Assembly: GCF_900130025.1 (NCBI RefSeq)
Contig: NZ_FQXR01000011.1
Location: forward strand, 1-64,000
Source: Sporanaerobacter acetigenes DSM 13106
GTDB lineage: Bacteria > Bacillota > Clostridia > Tissierellales > Sporanaerobacteraceae
Direction: 5' to 3'
DNA: 64,000 nt
A program made the position numbers and the translations under genes. Below the pieces are notes generated by a model. That model had not been told where the DNA came from and searched no databases. It saw only the letters and a program-made list of their open reading frames with translations. This document shows, one piece after another, positions 17,791-27,292 of this stretch. Numbering within the stretch: the stretch's first letter is position 1; each line of letters starts with the position of its first letter.

Positions 17791-18822
17791 ATGGAAGAAA
17801 AGAGAATTGTTAAATATCCTTTTTCAGCAATAGTTGGACAGGAAGAAATGAAAAAAGCTCTTATTTTAAATATTATAAATCCATCTATTGGGGGAGTGCT
17901 CATTCGAGGAGAAAAAGGGACTGCTAAATCAACAGCGGTGAGAGGTATAACAGAGTTGTTGCCTTTAAGAAAGCAAGTGAAGGCATGTCCGTTTTCTTGC
18001 GATCCTGAAGATGAAAGTAAAATGTGTAGAGATTGTAGAGAAAGACTTCAAAAGGAAGGAAAACTTGAAGCAATTCAAGGAAAAATGAAAGTTATTGAAT
18101 TACCTATAAATGCTACGGAAGATAGAGTTGCTGGAACCCTTAATATTGAGACTGCTATTAAAAAGGGAGAAAAAAAGTTTGAACCTGGAATTCTTGCTTC
18201 TGCCAATAGAAATATTCTCTATGTAGATGAAGTAAATCTTTTGGAAGATCATGTGGTAGATATGCTTTTAGATGCAGCAGCTATGGGGGTCAATACTGTG
18301 GAAAGAGAAGGTATATCTTTTAGTCATCCATCTAGATTTATTCTTGTAGGAACCATGAATCCTGAAGAAGGAGACTTAAGACCTCAACTTATAGACAGAT
18401 TTGGCCTTGTAGTAGATGTAGTTGGAGAAAGAGAAACTAATATGAGGATGAATGTGGTTAAGAGAAGAATAGAATATGAAAGAAATCCTGAGAAATTTCT
18501 AAATAAATTTAAAGATGAAGAAGAAAAGCTAAAGGAAGGGATAATGAAAGCCATATCAATCCTTGATGAAGTGGAGTATGATGATGAAATCATAGAAAAA
18601 GTATCTAAAGCATGTGTTGAATTAGATATAGATGGACACAGAGGAGATATAGTGGCTATTAAAACAGCTATGACTATAGCTGCTTTTGATGGAAGAAAAA
18701 AGGTTGAAAAAGAAGATTTGTTGGAAAGCTTAAAGTATGTTCTCCCTCATAGAATGAGAAGGAGACCTTTCGAGAAAGGAACTATGGATTTTTCAATTGT
18801 TGAAAAGATTATATTGGAATAA
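17791..18822 (+). CDS. Mg/Co-chelatase AAA+ subunit, ChlI/BchI/CobS type
   Basis: Motor ATPase of a three-subunit, ATP-dependent tetrapyrrole metallochelatase. Start ATG 17791 (GAGGAGTG upstream) gives 343 residues. Walker [10 protein letters not shown] at 41-49, Walker [11 protein letters not shown], sensor [20 protein letters not shown] four-cysteine motif lies right after the P-loop helix: C66 and C70 (CPFSC), C79 and C82 (CRDC). It could bind a metal or act as a redox switch. It precedes the ChlD-like gene by 14 nt; the large subunit is the CobN-like gene at the operon end. Confidence 0.9.
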   Translation: MEEKRIVKYPFSAIVGQEEMKKALILNIINPSIGGVLIRGEKGTAKSTAVRGITELLPLRKQVKACPFSCDPEDESKMCRDCRERLQKEGKLEAIQGKMKVIELPINATEDRVAGTLNIETAIKKGEKKFEPGILASANRNILYVDEVNLLEDHVVDMLLDAAAMGVNTVEREGISFSHPSRFILVGTMNPEEGDLRPQLIDRFGLVVDVVGERETNMRMNVVKRRIEYERNPEKFLNKFKDEEEKLKEGIMKAISILDEVEYDDEIIEKVSKACVELDIDGHRGDIVAIKTAMTIAAFDGRKKVEKEDLLESLKYVLPHRMRRRPFEKGTMDFSIVEKIILE

Positions 18823-18836
18823 TTAGGGGTGATTTT

Positions 18837-20705
18837 GTGGAGAAAAATATATATCCTTTTCCTGCTATAGTAGGGCAAGAAAAGGTAAAGAAAGCCATAC
18901 TCCTAAATCTTATAAATCCAAATATCAAGGGAGTTCTCATAAGTGGTGAAAAAGGTACTGCCAAATCTACTGTAGTTAGATCCATAGTGTCCATAGCTCC
19001 TTGGCTTCACATAGTTGAATTGCCACTAAATATTACAGAAGATAGATTGCTTGGAAGTATAGATATTGAAAAAGCTATTTTAAATGGAGAAAAAGCTTTT
19101 GATGAAGGACTTCTTAAAAAGGCTCATGAAAATATTTTATATATAGATGAAGTAAATCTTTTAAGTGAAAGCATTGTAAATTCACTATTGCAAGTGGCTT
19201 CTTCTGGAGAAAATGTAGTTGAAAGAGAAGGTATATCTTTTAGTCATCCATCTAAATTTGTTCTTATAGGAACTATGAATCCAGAAGAAGGGGAGCTGAA
19301 ATCTCAATTTATAGATAAATTTGGATTGTATGTCCATGTTGAAGGTGAGAAGAGCTTAGAAGAAAGAGTTGAAATTGTAAATAGAAGATTAGAATATGAG
19401 AAAAGTTCAGAAAGCTTTTATGAAAAATGGAAGTATGAATGTGATAAATGTACAAGAACGATAAAAAAAGCTATAGATACCATTGATAAAGTGACTATTT
19501 CACAAGAGATATTGGATATGATTCTAAAGATAGTTAATATGGTCAATTGTCAGGGAAATAGGGCAGAAATCATAATGGTTGAAACAGCCAAAACATTAGC
19601 AGCATTGGATGGCAGGGAAGAAGTGACAGAAAAAGATGTAAGGGAAGCTATGGAGTATGTTTTACCTCACAGAGGGAATATAAGTGAACCACAGGAAAAT
19701 GAGGACAATTCAAGTGAAGAAAATGAGGAAAATAGAGATGAGCAAAATGAGGAAAATGAAGAAAATAGAGATGACAATGAAAAGTTAGACAATTTAGATG
19801 ACATATTGGATGATTTAAAGGATTTAATGAACAACAATCCTACATCAGAGAATGAGATTGTAGAAGATATAGGAGAAGTTTTTAAGGCAAAAAATTTATT
19901 TAATGATAGAAAAGATAGAATGAAGAGAAGTGGAAGTGGTAAAAGATTAAAGACTAGGACAAGTTTAAAGGAAGGAAGATATGTAAGATATAGACTTAAA
20001 AATGGAGAAATAAGCGATATTGCTCTTGATGGAACTATAAGGGCTGCTGCTTTATATCAGAATATCAGGGATAGGAGAAATGTAGCACTTGCTATTGAAA
20101 AATGTGATTTGCGGCAAAAGATGAGAGAAAAACGTACTGGTACTACTATTATATTTGTAGTTGATGCTAGTGGATCCATATGCGCTCAAAAGAGAATGGA
20201 GGCAGCAAAAGGTGCAATTATGTCGCTTTTGACAGATGCTTATGAGAAACGAGACAAGGTAGCTATGATTGCTTTTAGAAAGGATAAGGCAGAAGTATTG
20301 TTGCAAGTGACTAGAAGTGTAGATTTAGCACAAAGATGTTTGGGAGATTTGCCAGCAGGAGGGAAAACTCCCCTGGCAGCAGGATTAAACAGTGCCTATG
20401 AGCTCATAAGAAGGGAGTCTTTGAGAGACAAAGAGATGATACCTTTTGTAATACTTATTTCAGATGGAAGGGCTAATGTTTCTTTAAATGGAGGAGATCC
20501 TCTTGAGGAAGCTCTCTATATTGGCGAGAAAATTGGAAAGCAAGGTATAAGAAGTGCAGTTATTGATACAGAAAGTGGTTTTGTAAAATTTGGGACATTG
20601 AAAAGGTTGGCAACTGTCATGGATTCTAATTACTATAGAATAGAGGATTTAGATGATAAAAAAATAGTCAATACAGTGAAAAATTTGGCTAAGCCAAGTT
20701 TATAA
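18837..20705 (+). CDS. Mg/Co-chelatase AAA+/vWA subunit, ChlD/BchD/CobT type
   Basis: Bridge subunit between the ChlI ring and the CobN-like chelatase. Order: AAA+ domain 1-280 with a complete P-loop ([11 protein letters not shown]), a Glu/Asn/Asp-rich linker about 283-325 (repeats of ENEENRD), then a von Willebrand A domain with MIDAS D443-A-S-G-S and TPLAAGL. 622 residues; GTG start at 18837, with AGGGGTGA upstream. The N-terminal half is clearly related to the preceding ChlI but lacks its four-cysteine insert, suggesting an old tandem duplication. Confidence 0.92.
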   Translation: MEKNIYPFPAIVGQEKVKKAILLNLINPNIKGVLISGEKGTAKSTVVRSIVSIAPWLHIVELPLNITEDRLLGSIDIEKAILNGEKAFDEGLLKKAHENILYIDEVNLLSESIVNSLLQVASSGENVVEREGISFSHPSKFVLIGTMNPEEGELKSQFIDKFGLYVHVEGEKSLEERVEIVNRRLEYEKSSESFYEKWKYECDKCTRTIKKAIDTIDKVTISQEILDMILKIVNMVNCQGNRAEIIMVETAKTLAALDGREEVTEKDVREAMEYVLPHRGNISEPQENEDNSSEENEENRDEQNEENEENRDDNEKLDNLDDILDDLKDLMNNNPTSENEIVEDIGEVFKAKNLFNDRKDRMKRSGSGKRLKTRTSLKEGRYVRYRLKNGEISDIALDGTIRAAALYQNIRDRRNVALAIEKCDLRQKMREKRTGTTIIFVVDASGSICAQKRMEAAKGAIMSLLTDAYEKRDKVAMIAFRKDKAEVLLQVTRSVDLAQRCLGDLPAGGKTPLAAGLNSAYELIRRESLRDKEMIPFVILISDGRANVSLNGGDPLEEALYIGEKIGKQGIRSAVIDTESGFVKFGTLKRLATVMDSNYYRIEDLDDKKIVNTVKNLAKPSL

Positions 20706-20726
20706 ATAAAAAGGAGGAAGAAACAT

Positions 20727-21740
20727 ATGAAGAAAAAAATCTTAACAATTTTTATGGTATTGGTTTTATTATCAACAATTTTATCAGGTTGTGGGGAAAA
20801 GGAACCGGTAAACACAAAACCTACTGAGGAAAAAACAGAGGAAAAAGCAGATACAACTCAAACTAGTTATCCATTGGTTATAACGGATGCAAATGAACGT
20901 GAAGTGGAACTTGAAAATAAACCGGAAAAAGTTGTAGTATTATCGGCAACATTGTTGGCACCATATTGTGCAGTTGGCGGGGAAGTTATAGGAATCAGCG
21001 ATGATGTATTAGAAAGAGAAGATATACCAGAAGATGTGAAAAAGCTTCCAACTGTAGGTCCAGTTTATAATATTGATATGGAAAAATTGATGTCCCTTGA
21101 ACCAGATTTCATTATAATACAAAAAGGGATTCATGATAGATATGTACCTATGTTAGAACAAAGTGGTATACCTTTTGTTGTTTTGCAGATGAAAACTTAT
21201 GAAGATACATTGCAAGGTATAGGCATATTAGGTGATATTACAGGAAATCAACATGAAGCTCAAGAAATTGTGGATAAAAACAAGGAAAAAGTAGATGAGA
21301 TTGTGGATAAGTTGCCAGCAGAAAATAAAAAGGTTGCAATACTTTATGTGACATCTGAAGATGTTTCAATAAAACTTGAAAATAGTATTGCTGGTGATGT
21401 AGCTAATATTTTGAAGTTAGACAACATGTCTAGTGGAGTTAAACCAGCTAAAATGGGCTCTGAAACTGCACCTTTTAGTATGGAAAGAATAGTTGAGTAC
21501 GATCCAGATGTAATACTTGTTACTACTATGGTTCATTCTAAAGAAATAGCGGAAGAAAGAATGAAAAAAGATGTGGAAACAAATCCAGCGTGGAGTGAAC
21601 TTAGAGCTATTAAGGAAGGAAATATGAAATATCTACCTCAAGATATGTTCTTGCAAAATGCGGGACAGGGATATTGGAAGGCAGTAGAATATATGGCTAA
21701 AGCAGTATATCCAGAGGTGTATGGCGATGTTGAAGATTAA
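20727..21740 (+). CDS. BtuF-like substrate-binding lipoprotein (copy 2)
   Basis: Second surface binding protein of the operon. Lipobox LSGC with Cys near residue 22, acidic linker rich in Glu and Thr, then the same fold as copy 1 (VITDANEREVELENKPEKVV start). 337 residues; GGAGG precedes the ATG. Overlaps the second permease gene by 14 nt, so these two form a unit without an ATPase. Similar in length and layout to copy 1 but clearly diverged, so ligand preference may differ. Confidence 0.88.
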   Translation: MKKKILTIFMVLVLLSTILSGCGEKEPVNTKPTEEKTEEKADTTQTSYPLVITDANEREVELENKPEKVVVLSATLLAPYCAVGGEVIGISDDVLEREDIPEDVKKLPTVGPVYNIDMEKLMSLEPDFIIIQKGIHDRYVPMLEQSGIPFVVLQMKTYEDTLQGIGILGDITGNQHEAQEIVDKNKEKVDEIVDKLPAENKKVAILYVTSEDVSIKLENSIAGDVANILKLDNMSSGVKPAKMGSETAPFSMERIVEYDPDVILVTTMVHSKEIAEERMKKDVETNPAWSELRAIKEGNMKYLPQDMFLQNAGQGYWKAVEYMAKAVYPEVYGDVED

Positions 21741-22728
21741 TGAAAGAAAAAATACTACAGCATGGAAAGTATTTATTCTCATTATATTTGGAGTTTTACT
21801 TGTGATAAGTTTTTTTGTAAGCAATTCGTTTGGAACTATGAAATTGACTAATAAAGATATAATCAAAGCTATTTTTGTAGATGAAACTGGGGCTAAAAGG
21901 CAAGTTATTTGGAATATTAGATTACCTAGAACTATAGTGGCTTGCTTGGTGGGTATGAATCTTGCCCTTTCTGGGACAATACTGCAAGGGGTTATGGGAA
22001 ATCCCCTTGCAGATCCACAAATAATCGGCATTTCATCAGGGGCAGGTTTGGCAGGAATTTTAATACTTGTAGTGTTCCCTGAGGCCATTCACCTCATGGC
22101 TCCAGCTGCTTTTCTTGGTGCAATAGGTGCTAGTGCTTTGATATATGCTTTGGCATGGAAAAACGGTATAAAACCTACGAGAATAATTTTAGCCGGAGTT
22201 GCAGTATCAGCATTATTGGGAGCAGGAATAACAACTCTCATGGTTTTTTATAGTGATAGAGTTCATGGAGCTATTATGTTTATGGCAGGAGGACTTTCAG
22301 CTAGGAGTTGGCCTCATGTAAAGATAATATTACCTTATACAATTGTTGGGATGACTGCTGCTTTCGTTATGGCTGATAAACTTGATATTCTCCTTTTAGG
22401 AGATGATGTAGCAAGAGGTCTTGGACTAAATGTAGAGAGGACAAGGCTTATTTTAACAGCTATAGCGGCATTACTTGCTGCTAGTGCAGTGTGTGTGGCA
22501 GGATTGCTTGGATTTGTTGGACTTATAATACCTCATATTTCAAGGATTATTATAGGGACTAATCATAAATATCTTTTCCCAGCATCTGCCCTTTTAGGTG
22601 GAGGAGTGTTGATGCTTTGTGATACCTTTGCAAGAACAATATTTAGCCCTGTAGAAATACCAGTAGGAGTAGTCATGGCAGCTTTAGGAGCTCCATTTTT
22701 CTTGTATTTATTGAGGAAAGTAGATTAA
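21727..22728 (+). CDS. FecCD/BtuC-family ABC permease (copy 2)
   Basis: Second importer permease, paralogous to copy 1 along its whole length (shared VIWNIRLPRTIVA, ILQGVMGNPLADP, GLLGFVGLIIPHISR). 333 residues from ATG 21727, with GAGGTG about 7 nt upstream; ATG 21721 lies too close. About nine or ten membrane helices. It has no ATPase gene next to it, so it probably borrows the BtuD-like ATPase seven genes upstream. Confidence 0.9.
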   Translation: MLKINERKNTTAWKVFILIIFGVLLVISFFVSNSFGTMKLTNKDIIKAIFVDETGAKRQVIWNIRLPRTIVACLVGMNLALSGTILQGVMGNPLADPQIIGISSGAGLAGILILVVFPEAIHLMAPAAFLGAIGASALIYALAWKNGIKPTRIILAGVAVSALLGAGITTLMVFYSDRVHGAIMFMAGGLSARSWPHVKIILPYTIVGMTAAFVMADKLDILLLGDDVARGLGLNVERTRLILTAIAALLAASAVCVAGLLGFVGLIIPHISRIIIGTNHKYLFPASALLGGGVLMLCDTFARTIFSPVEIPVGVVMAALGAPFFLYLLRKVD

Positions 22729-22752
22729 AGTTTAAGATTAGGGGTGTTATGT

Positions 22753-25700
22753 ATGAAATTAGTGGTTGTTACTGTATCTAATCCTGTAGCTATTGATATG
22801 TCAAGATTCTACAAGAAAATTAAAGAAGAGTGTGGAGATATATTTAATTTAAAACTTTTTTATGTGGGCAGAGGATGTAAAAAAGAAAAGCTTTCTCAAA
22901 TTGAAAATTGTATAGAAAAAGCAGATTTTGTACTTACAGACCTTATGGGAGCTCCAGAAGATGTAATAGTTGCTACTGTAGCAGGATGTAAAAAATGTAG
23001 CGGAGATATAGTGAATATTGGAGGACAGGGAAAGGAAATTGGTCCATATCTAAAATTAGGTTCTTTGAGTGCTAAAGATATGAAAATGGGTTCTAAGAAG
23101 GGGAAAAAAGATATTGATGTAGAAGCTATAATGAAAATGATGGATATGGCCGAAAAAATGGGGAAAGCTGTACCTTTTGGGAAACCTAGAGATATGAGAA
23201 ACTTAGTCCTTATATCGAAATATTGGACACTTGCTGGAGAAGGGATAGAAGATTTATTTTATTTAATTCTCAAAGAGTATGGGAAGGTAAAAGATCTCCC
23301 AAAACCAAGGGAGCCAAAAGAAAACAAACCTATTTCCATATGTGATCCTCTGACTTTGAAGACATATAAGAATTGGGGAGAATATGCTGATGACAATGGT
23401 TTTGATGAAGATAAACCTATGGTTGCAGTTTTATACCGTAGTAACAATTATCCTCATAGGAGCAGTGGATGTGTTGGTAAATTTTGTGCTCAACTAAGTA
23501 AAGATGTGAATGTCTTGCCTGTTGCCTTTAATTCAGTTACACCTAAAAACTTGGATGTATTGGAAGAAATTTTGTTAAATTCTGAAAACCCAAATATAGA
23601 TTTAATAGTTAATGTAATGGCTTTTAGATTAGGGGCAGGACCTATGGGTGGAGATGCAGAAAAGGCAGTAGAATTGCTTAAAAAACTAAATGTCCCACAG
23701 TTACATCCTTATTTGATGGCAAAGAGGGAACAGAAAGAGTGGGAAGAATCAATTGAAGGAATATCTCCTCCAGAGTTTTTGGTTTCTGTCATGTTGCCTG
23801 AACTTGATGGTTCTATAGAATCTATACCTATAGGAGCTATAAAGGTTTATGATAAAGATGAAGAATTGGATTTGGAATTAGGAGAACTTGATATTATAGA
23901 TGATAGAGCTACAAAGGTTATTTCAAGGATAAACAATTGGATAAACTTAAAGAAGAAACCAAACAAAGATAAAAAGATTGCTATTATATGCTACAATTAT
24001 CCTCCTGGTGAAGATAATTTGTTTGGTGGTGCGTTTCTAGATACCTTTGTATCCATAGAGAAAATAATGTCGGCATTGAAAGATGAAGGATACAATGTAG
24101 ATGCTAAAACTAGCGATGAATTGATGGAATATTTTACAGCAGGTAAAATTGTTAATTCTGGAAGATGGATAAATGGAAAGCAAAGTGAATATATGATTAG
24201 CTATGAAAAGGATAAATATTATGAAACTATAAAGAGCAAAGATTGGTACGATGAGATGATAAGCCAATGGGGAGAAATTCCAGGAAAGGTAATGACCGAG
24301 GATGAAAAATTTCTTATTCCAGGGAAAGAATTTGGAAATGTATTTGTAGGACTTCAACCATCTAGAGGAGTTCATGAAAATCCAGAAAAATCCTATCACG
24401 ACAAGACATTGTTTCCTCATCATCAATACATAGCTTTTTATAAATGGTTAAAAGAAGAATTTAAAGCAGATGCGATAATTCATGTTGGAACTCATGGGAC
24501 ATTGGAATTTTTGAAGGGAAAAGAATGTGGAATGTCTAAAGATTGTTTTCCAGATATGCTAGTATATGATATTCCTCATGCCTATCTATACTATTGTGGC
24601 AATCCTGCAGAATCAGTCATAGCTAAAAGACGTTCTCATGCGGTATTGGTTGGATATCAGTCACCACCATATACAGAAGCTGAACTATATGGAGAATTGC
24701 TTGTGTTAGAAACCTTGTTAAATGAGTTAAAAGAAGCAGAGCGAGTAGATCCTATAAGGTGTGATGATTTAAAGGCAAAGATAAAAGAAAAGGCTTGTGA
24801 ACTCAATTTTGATGGAGAAGATTTGGAAATGTTAGAAAGAGAGCTTTATAGAATTAAAAGATCTCTTATTCCAAAAGGATTACATATATTTGGACAAGGA
24901 TATTCTTCTAGTGAAGCCTGTGACTATATGAAATTTGTATTGAGATATGATAGAGGAAACATAAAATCTATACGAAGGCTAGTAGCAGAAAGTGAAGAGT
25001 TAGACTATGATGAATTGATTGATAGAAATGATACAGAAAGGCTTACTTATTTAGATAAAAAATCTGTTGACATCATAGAAAAGTATGTATCAGAGGAAAT
25101 TTGTGAAGATAGGTATTTAGATACATTAGAGTTTGGTATGGAATGCTACAATGTTTCAAAAGAATGTTATGAAATAAAAGGGCTACTTAAAGTATTGGGT
25201 GGAGAATATCTACCTGCAAAGTTGGCTGGTGATACTGTAAGAAGCCCTGAAGTATTGCCTACTGGATATAATCTCTATCAATTTGATCCTAGACTTGTAC
25301 CTAGTGAAGTAGCTTGTGAAAGAGGGGCAAGAATTGCAGACAATACTATAAAGGAGTTCATGAAATCTAATGGAGAATATCCCAATTCAGTAGCCATAGT
25401 TTTGTGGGGATTGGAGACTTCAAGAACTCAAGGTGAAACTTTAGGACAGATATTCCGTTATTTAGGTGTAAGGGTTGTTAGAGATAGAGGTTTTGACCCT
25501 GAATATGAGATAATACCACTTGAAGAATTGGGTAGGCCTAGAATAGATATAACTATTAATATGTGTGGATTCTTTAGGGATATGTTTTACAATATGATTC
25601 AGTTTATGAACAAGGTCTTTAGAGATGTATATTTGTTGGATGAACCTGATGATATGAATTATTTTAAAGCAAATACAAAAAAGATTTATAAAAATTTAAT

Positions 25701-26460
25701 AGCTAAAGGATATTCTCCAGATGAGGCAGAAGAATTGGCTGTTTCAAGATTGTTTGGTCCCAAAGAAGGAGATTATGGGACTGGCATTACAACTATTATA
25801 GAAACTAAAAATTGGACCAACGAAGAACAGCTAGGAGACCAATTTATTAATAGCTTAAAATACGTATATAGTTTAAATCATAGTGGACAGAAAGTAGAGG
25901 GGCTTTTAGAAGATAATTTAAAGACAGTAGATATCGTATCTCAGACTAGGAGCAATCATGAATACGAAGTTACTGATTTAGATCACTACTATGAGTTCTT
26001 TGGTGGATTGGCAAAATCCGTAGAAATGGTTAAAGGTAAAAAGGCTGAAATATATATAAGTGACACTACTGGAGAGTCTATTGAAACAGAAACTGTAGAT
26101 AAATCTATAGAAAGAGGAGTTAGGACGAGGCTTTTAAATCCAAAGTGGATAGATGGAATGCTTGAACATAAATATCATGGAGTACAAAAAATATATGAAA
26201 GATTTGAAAATATAATAGGGCTTTCAGCTACAACAAACAAAGTAGAAAATTGGATATTTGATAGTCTTCAATCAACTTATGTATCAGATGAAGAATTGAG
26301 GGAAAAACTTAAAGAAAACAATAGATGGGCTTATTTAAGCATGATGGAAAGGCTACTAGAAGCAAATGAAAGAGGATATTGGAATGCAAGCGATGAGCAA
26401 TTAGAAGAAATAAGAAGGGTTTACTTTGAAGTAGAAGGAAGTATTGAAGAAAAAATATAG
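22753..26460 (+). CDS. cobN: CobN/BchH-type large chelatase subunit
   Basis: Tetrapyrrole-binding subunit that works with ChlI and ChlD to move a metal into (or, by hypothesis, out of) a tetrapyrrole. Start ATG 22753 with AGGGGTG 6 nt upstream; 1235 residues, typical of CobN (about 1200-1270). Family segments include HVGTHGTLEFLKGKECGMS, FGQGYSSSEACDYM and WGLETSRTQGETLGQIFRYL. Aerobic CobN uses hydrogenobyrinic acid diamide, a late-cobalt substrate; in an anaerobe that also has CbiK the substrate is uncertain. Last gene of the operon; the stop codon lies in a terminator palindrome. Confidence 0.92.
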   Translation: MKLVVVTVSNPVAIDMSRFYKKIKEECGDIFNLKLFYVGRGCKKEKLSQIENCIEKADFVLTDLMGAPEDVIVATVAGCKKCSGDIVNIGGQGKEIGPYLKLGSLSAKDMKMGSKKGKKDIDVEAIMKMMDMAEKMGKAVPFGKPRDMRNLVLISKYWTLAGEGIEDLFYLILKEYGKVKDLPKPREPKENKPISICDPLTLKTYKNWGEYADDNGFDEDKPMVAVLYRSNNYPHRSSGCVGKFCAQLSKDVNVLPVAFNSVTPKNLDVLEEILLNSENPNIDLIVNVMAFRLGAGPMGGDAEKAVELLKKLNVPQLHPYLMAKREQKEWEESIEGISPPEFLVSVMLPELDGSIESIPIGAIKVYDKDEELDLELGELDIIDDRATKVISRINNWINLKKKPNKDKKIAIICYNYPPGEDNLFGGAFLDTFVSIEKIMSALKDEGYNVDAKTSDELMEYFTAGKIVNSGRWINGKQSEYMISYEKDKYYETIKSKDWYDEMISQWGEIPGKVMTEDEKFLIPGKEFGNVFVGLQPSRGVHENPEKSYHDKTLFPHHQYIAFYKWLKEEFKADAIIHVGTHGTLEFLKGKECGMSKDCFPDMLVYDIPHAYLYYCGNPAESVIAKRRSHAVLVGYQSPPYTEAELYGELLVLETLLNELKEAERVDPIRCDDLKAKIKEKACELNFDGEDLEMLERELYRIKRSLIPKGLHIFGQGYSSSEACDYMKFVLRYDRGNIKSIRRLVAESEELDYDELIDRNDTERLTYLDKKSVDIIEKYVSEEICEDRYLDTLEFGMECYNVSKECYEIKGLLKVLGGEYLPAKLAGDTVRSPEVLPTGYNLYQFDPRLVPSEVACERGARIADNTIKEFMKSNGEYPNSVAIVLWGLETSRTQGETLGQIFRYLGVRVVRDRGFDPEYEIIPLEELGRPRIDITINMCGFFRDMFYNMIQFMNKVFRDVYLLDEPDDMNYFKANTKKIYKNLIAKGYSPDEAEELAVSRLFGPKEGDYGTGITTIIETKNWTNEEQLGDQFINSLKYVYSLNHSGQKVEGLLEDNLKTVDIVSQTRSNHEYEVTDLDHYYEFFGGLAKSVEMVKGKKAEIYISDTTGESIETETVDKSIERGVRTRLLNPKWIDGMLEHKYHGVQKIYERFENIIGLSATTNKVENWIFDSLQSTYVSDEELREKLKENNRWAYLSMMERLLEANERGYWNASDEQLEEIRRVYFEVEGSIEEKI

Positions 26461-26488
26461 CATCTGAAATTTCAGATGCTATATTTTT
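26451..26488. terminator. Perfect 38-bp palindromic bidirectional terminator
   Basis: Arms AAAAATATAGCATCTGAAA (26451-26469) and TTTCAGATGCTATATTTTT (26470-26488) are perfectly complementary. The symmetrical end Ts serve both the plus-strand cobN operon and the minus-strand epimerase gene, and both stop codons fall within it. Confidence 0.85.
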
Positions 26489-27150
26489 CCGAGGACCTTG
26501 TTTATTGCCATATTAGGTATGCCGATGGGTTCTACTATTACTTCTCCAGCATATTTTTTCCCATTGAATTCATAAAGGCCTACTTTTGGTAATTGGAAAG
26601 TTACAGTTTTGCTTGCATTTATACAGATATTTAATACTTCTCCATTGTCAGCATTTAGACCTGAAGGTATGTCTATAGCTAGTATATAATTGCTCTTTTC
26701 ATTTATAAGGGAAATGGTCTTTTCAAATATTCCTTCTACATTTCTTTTAAGTCCTGTACCAAATATTGAATCAATAGTCATATCTGAAGATTCGAGACTT
26801 TTTGAAAGCTTTTTTAGATTTTCTTCACTTGAAATGTGATGTATATCAACAACCATATTGTCAAGTATATTGTAATTTAAATAAAAGTCTTTGCTTCCCT
26901 TATCTATATTTCCAACTATAAATACATCTACATCTTTTCCCTCTACTATTAAATGTCTTGCAACGGCCAACCCGTCTCCACCATTGTTTCCTACACCACA
27001 TACAATAGTAAATTTGTTGTATTTTTCTAAGTCTATATTTTTCACTACTTTTAGGGCTGCATTTTCCATGAGAACTATTCCTGGGATGCCTATAGCTTTT
27101 ATAGAGAATGCATCAATTGAGTTCATTTCAGTTGAAGTGACTTTTTTCAA
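26479..27150 (-). CDS. nnrE: NAD(P)H-hydrate epimerase (YjeF_N domain), stand-alone
   Basis: Repairs damaged cofactor by interconverting R- and S-forms of hydrated NAD(P)H. 223 residues: only the YjeF N-terminal domain, without the dehydratase domain found in fused bacterial Nnr. The nucleotide-binding GVGNNGGDGLAVARHL, the catalytic-Asp segment IDSIFGTGL and AIDIPSGLNADNG are all present. TTG start at 27150, GGAGGTGG 6 nt upstream. Transcribed convergently to the B12 operon and divergently from the helicase gene. The dehydratase NnrD must be elsewhere. Confidence 0.88.
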   Translation of the reverse strand: MKKVTSTEMNSIDAFSIKAIGIPGIVLMENAALKVVKNIDLEKYNKFTIVCGVGNNGGDGLAVARHLIVEGKDVDVFIVGNIDKGSKDFYLNYNILDNMVVDIHHISSEENLKKLSKSLESSDMTIDSIFGTGLKRNVEGIFEKTISLINEKSNYILAIDIPSGLNADNGEVLNICINASKTVTFQLPKVGLYEFNGKKYAGEVIVEPIGIPNMAINKVLGKI

Positions 27151-27218
27151 TTATTTCCACCTCCGATACTATTATGATTATATCATTTTTATTATTTTTT
27201 TTAAATGAGTATAGGCTA

Positions 27219-27227
27219 TGGTATAAT
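27219..27227 (+). promoter_or_regulatory. Extended -10 promoter of the SNF2 helicase gene
   Basis: TGGTATAAT at 27219-27227 is an extended -10 element 66 bp before the start codon; no good -35 is visible. Confidence 0.45.
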
Positions 27228-27292
27228 TATTATAATATATTTATTTGTCAATAATCATAGGCAAATAGAAATTTTCATTGTTGAGGTGAAAT

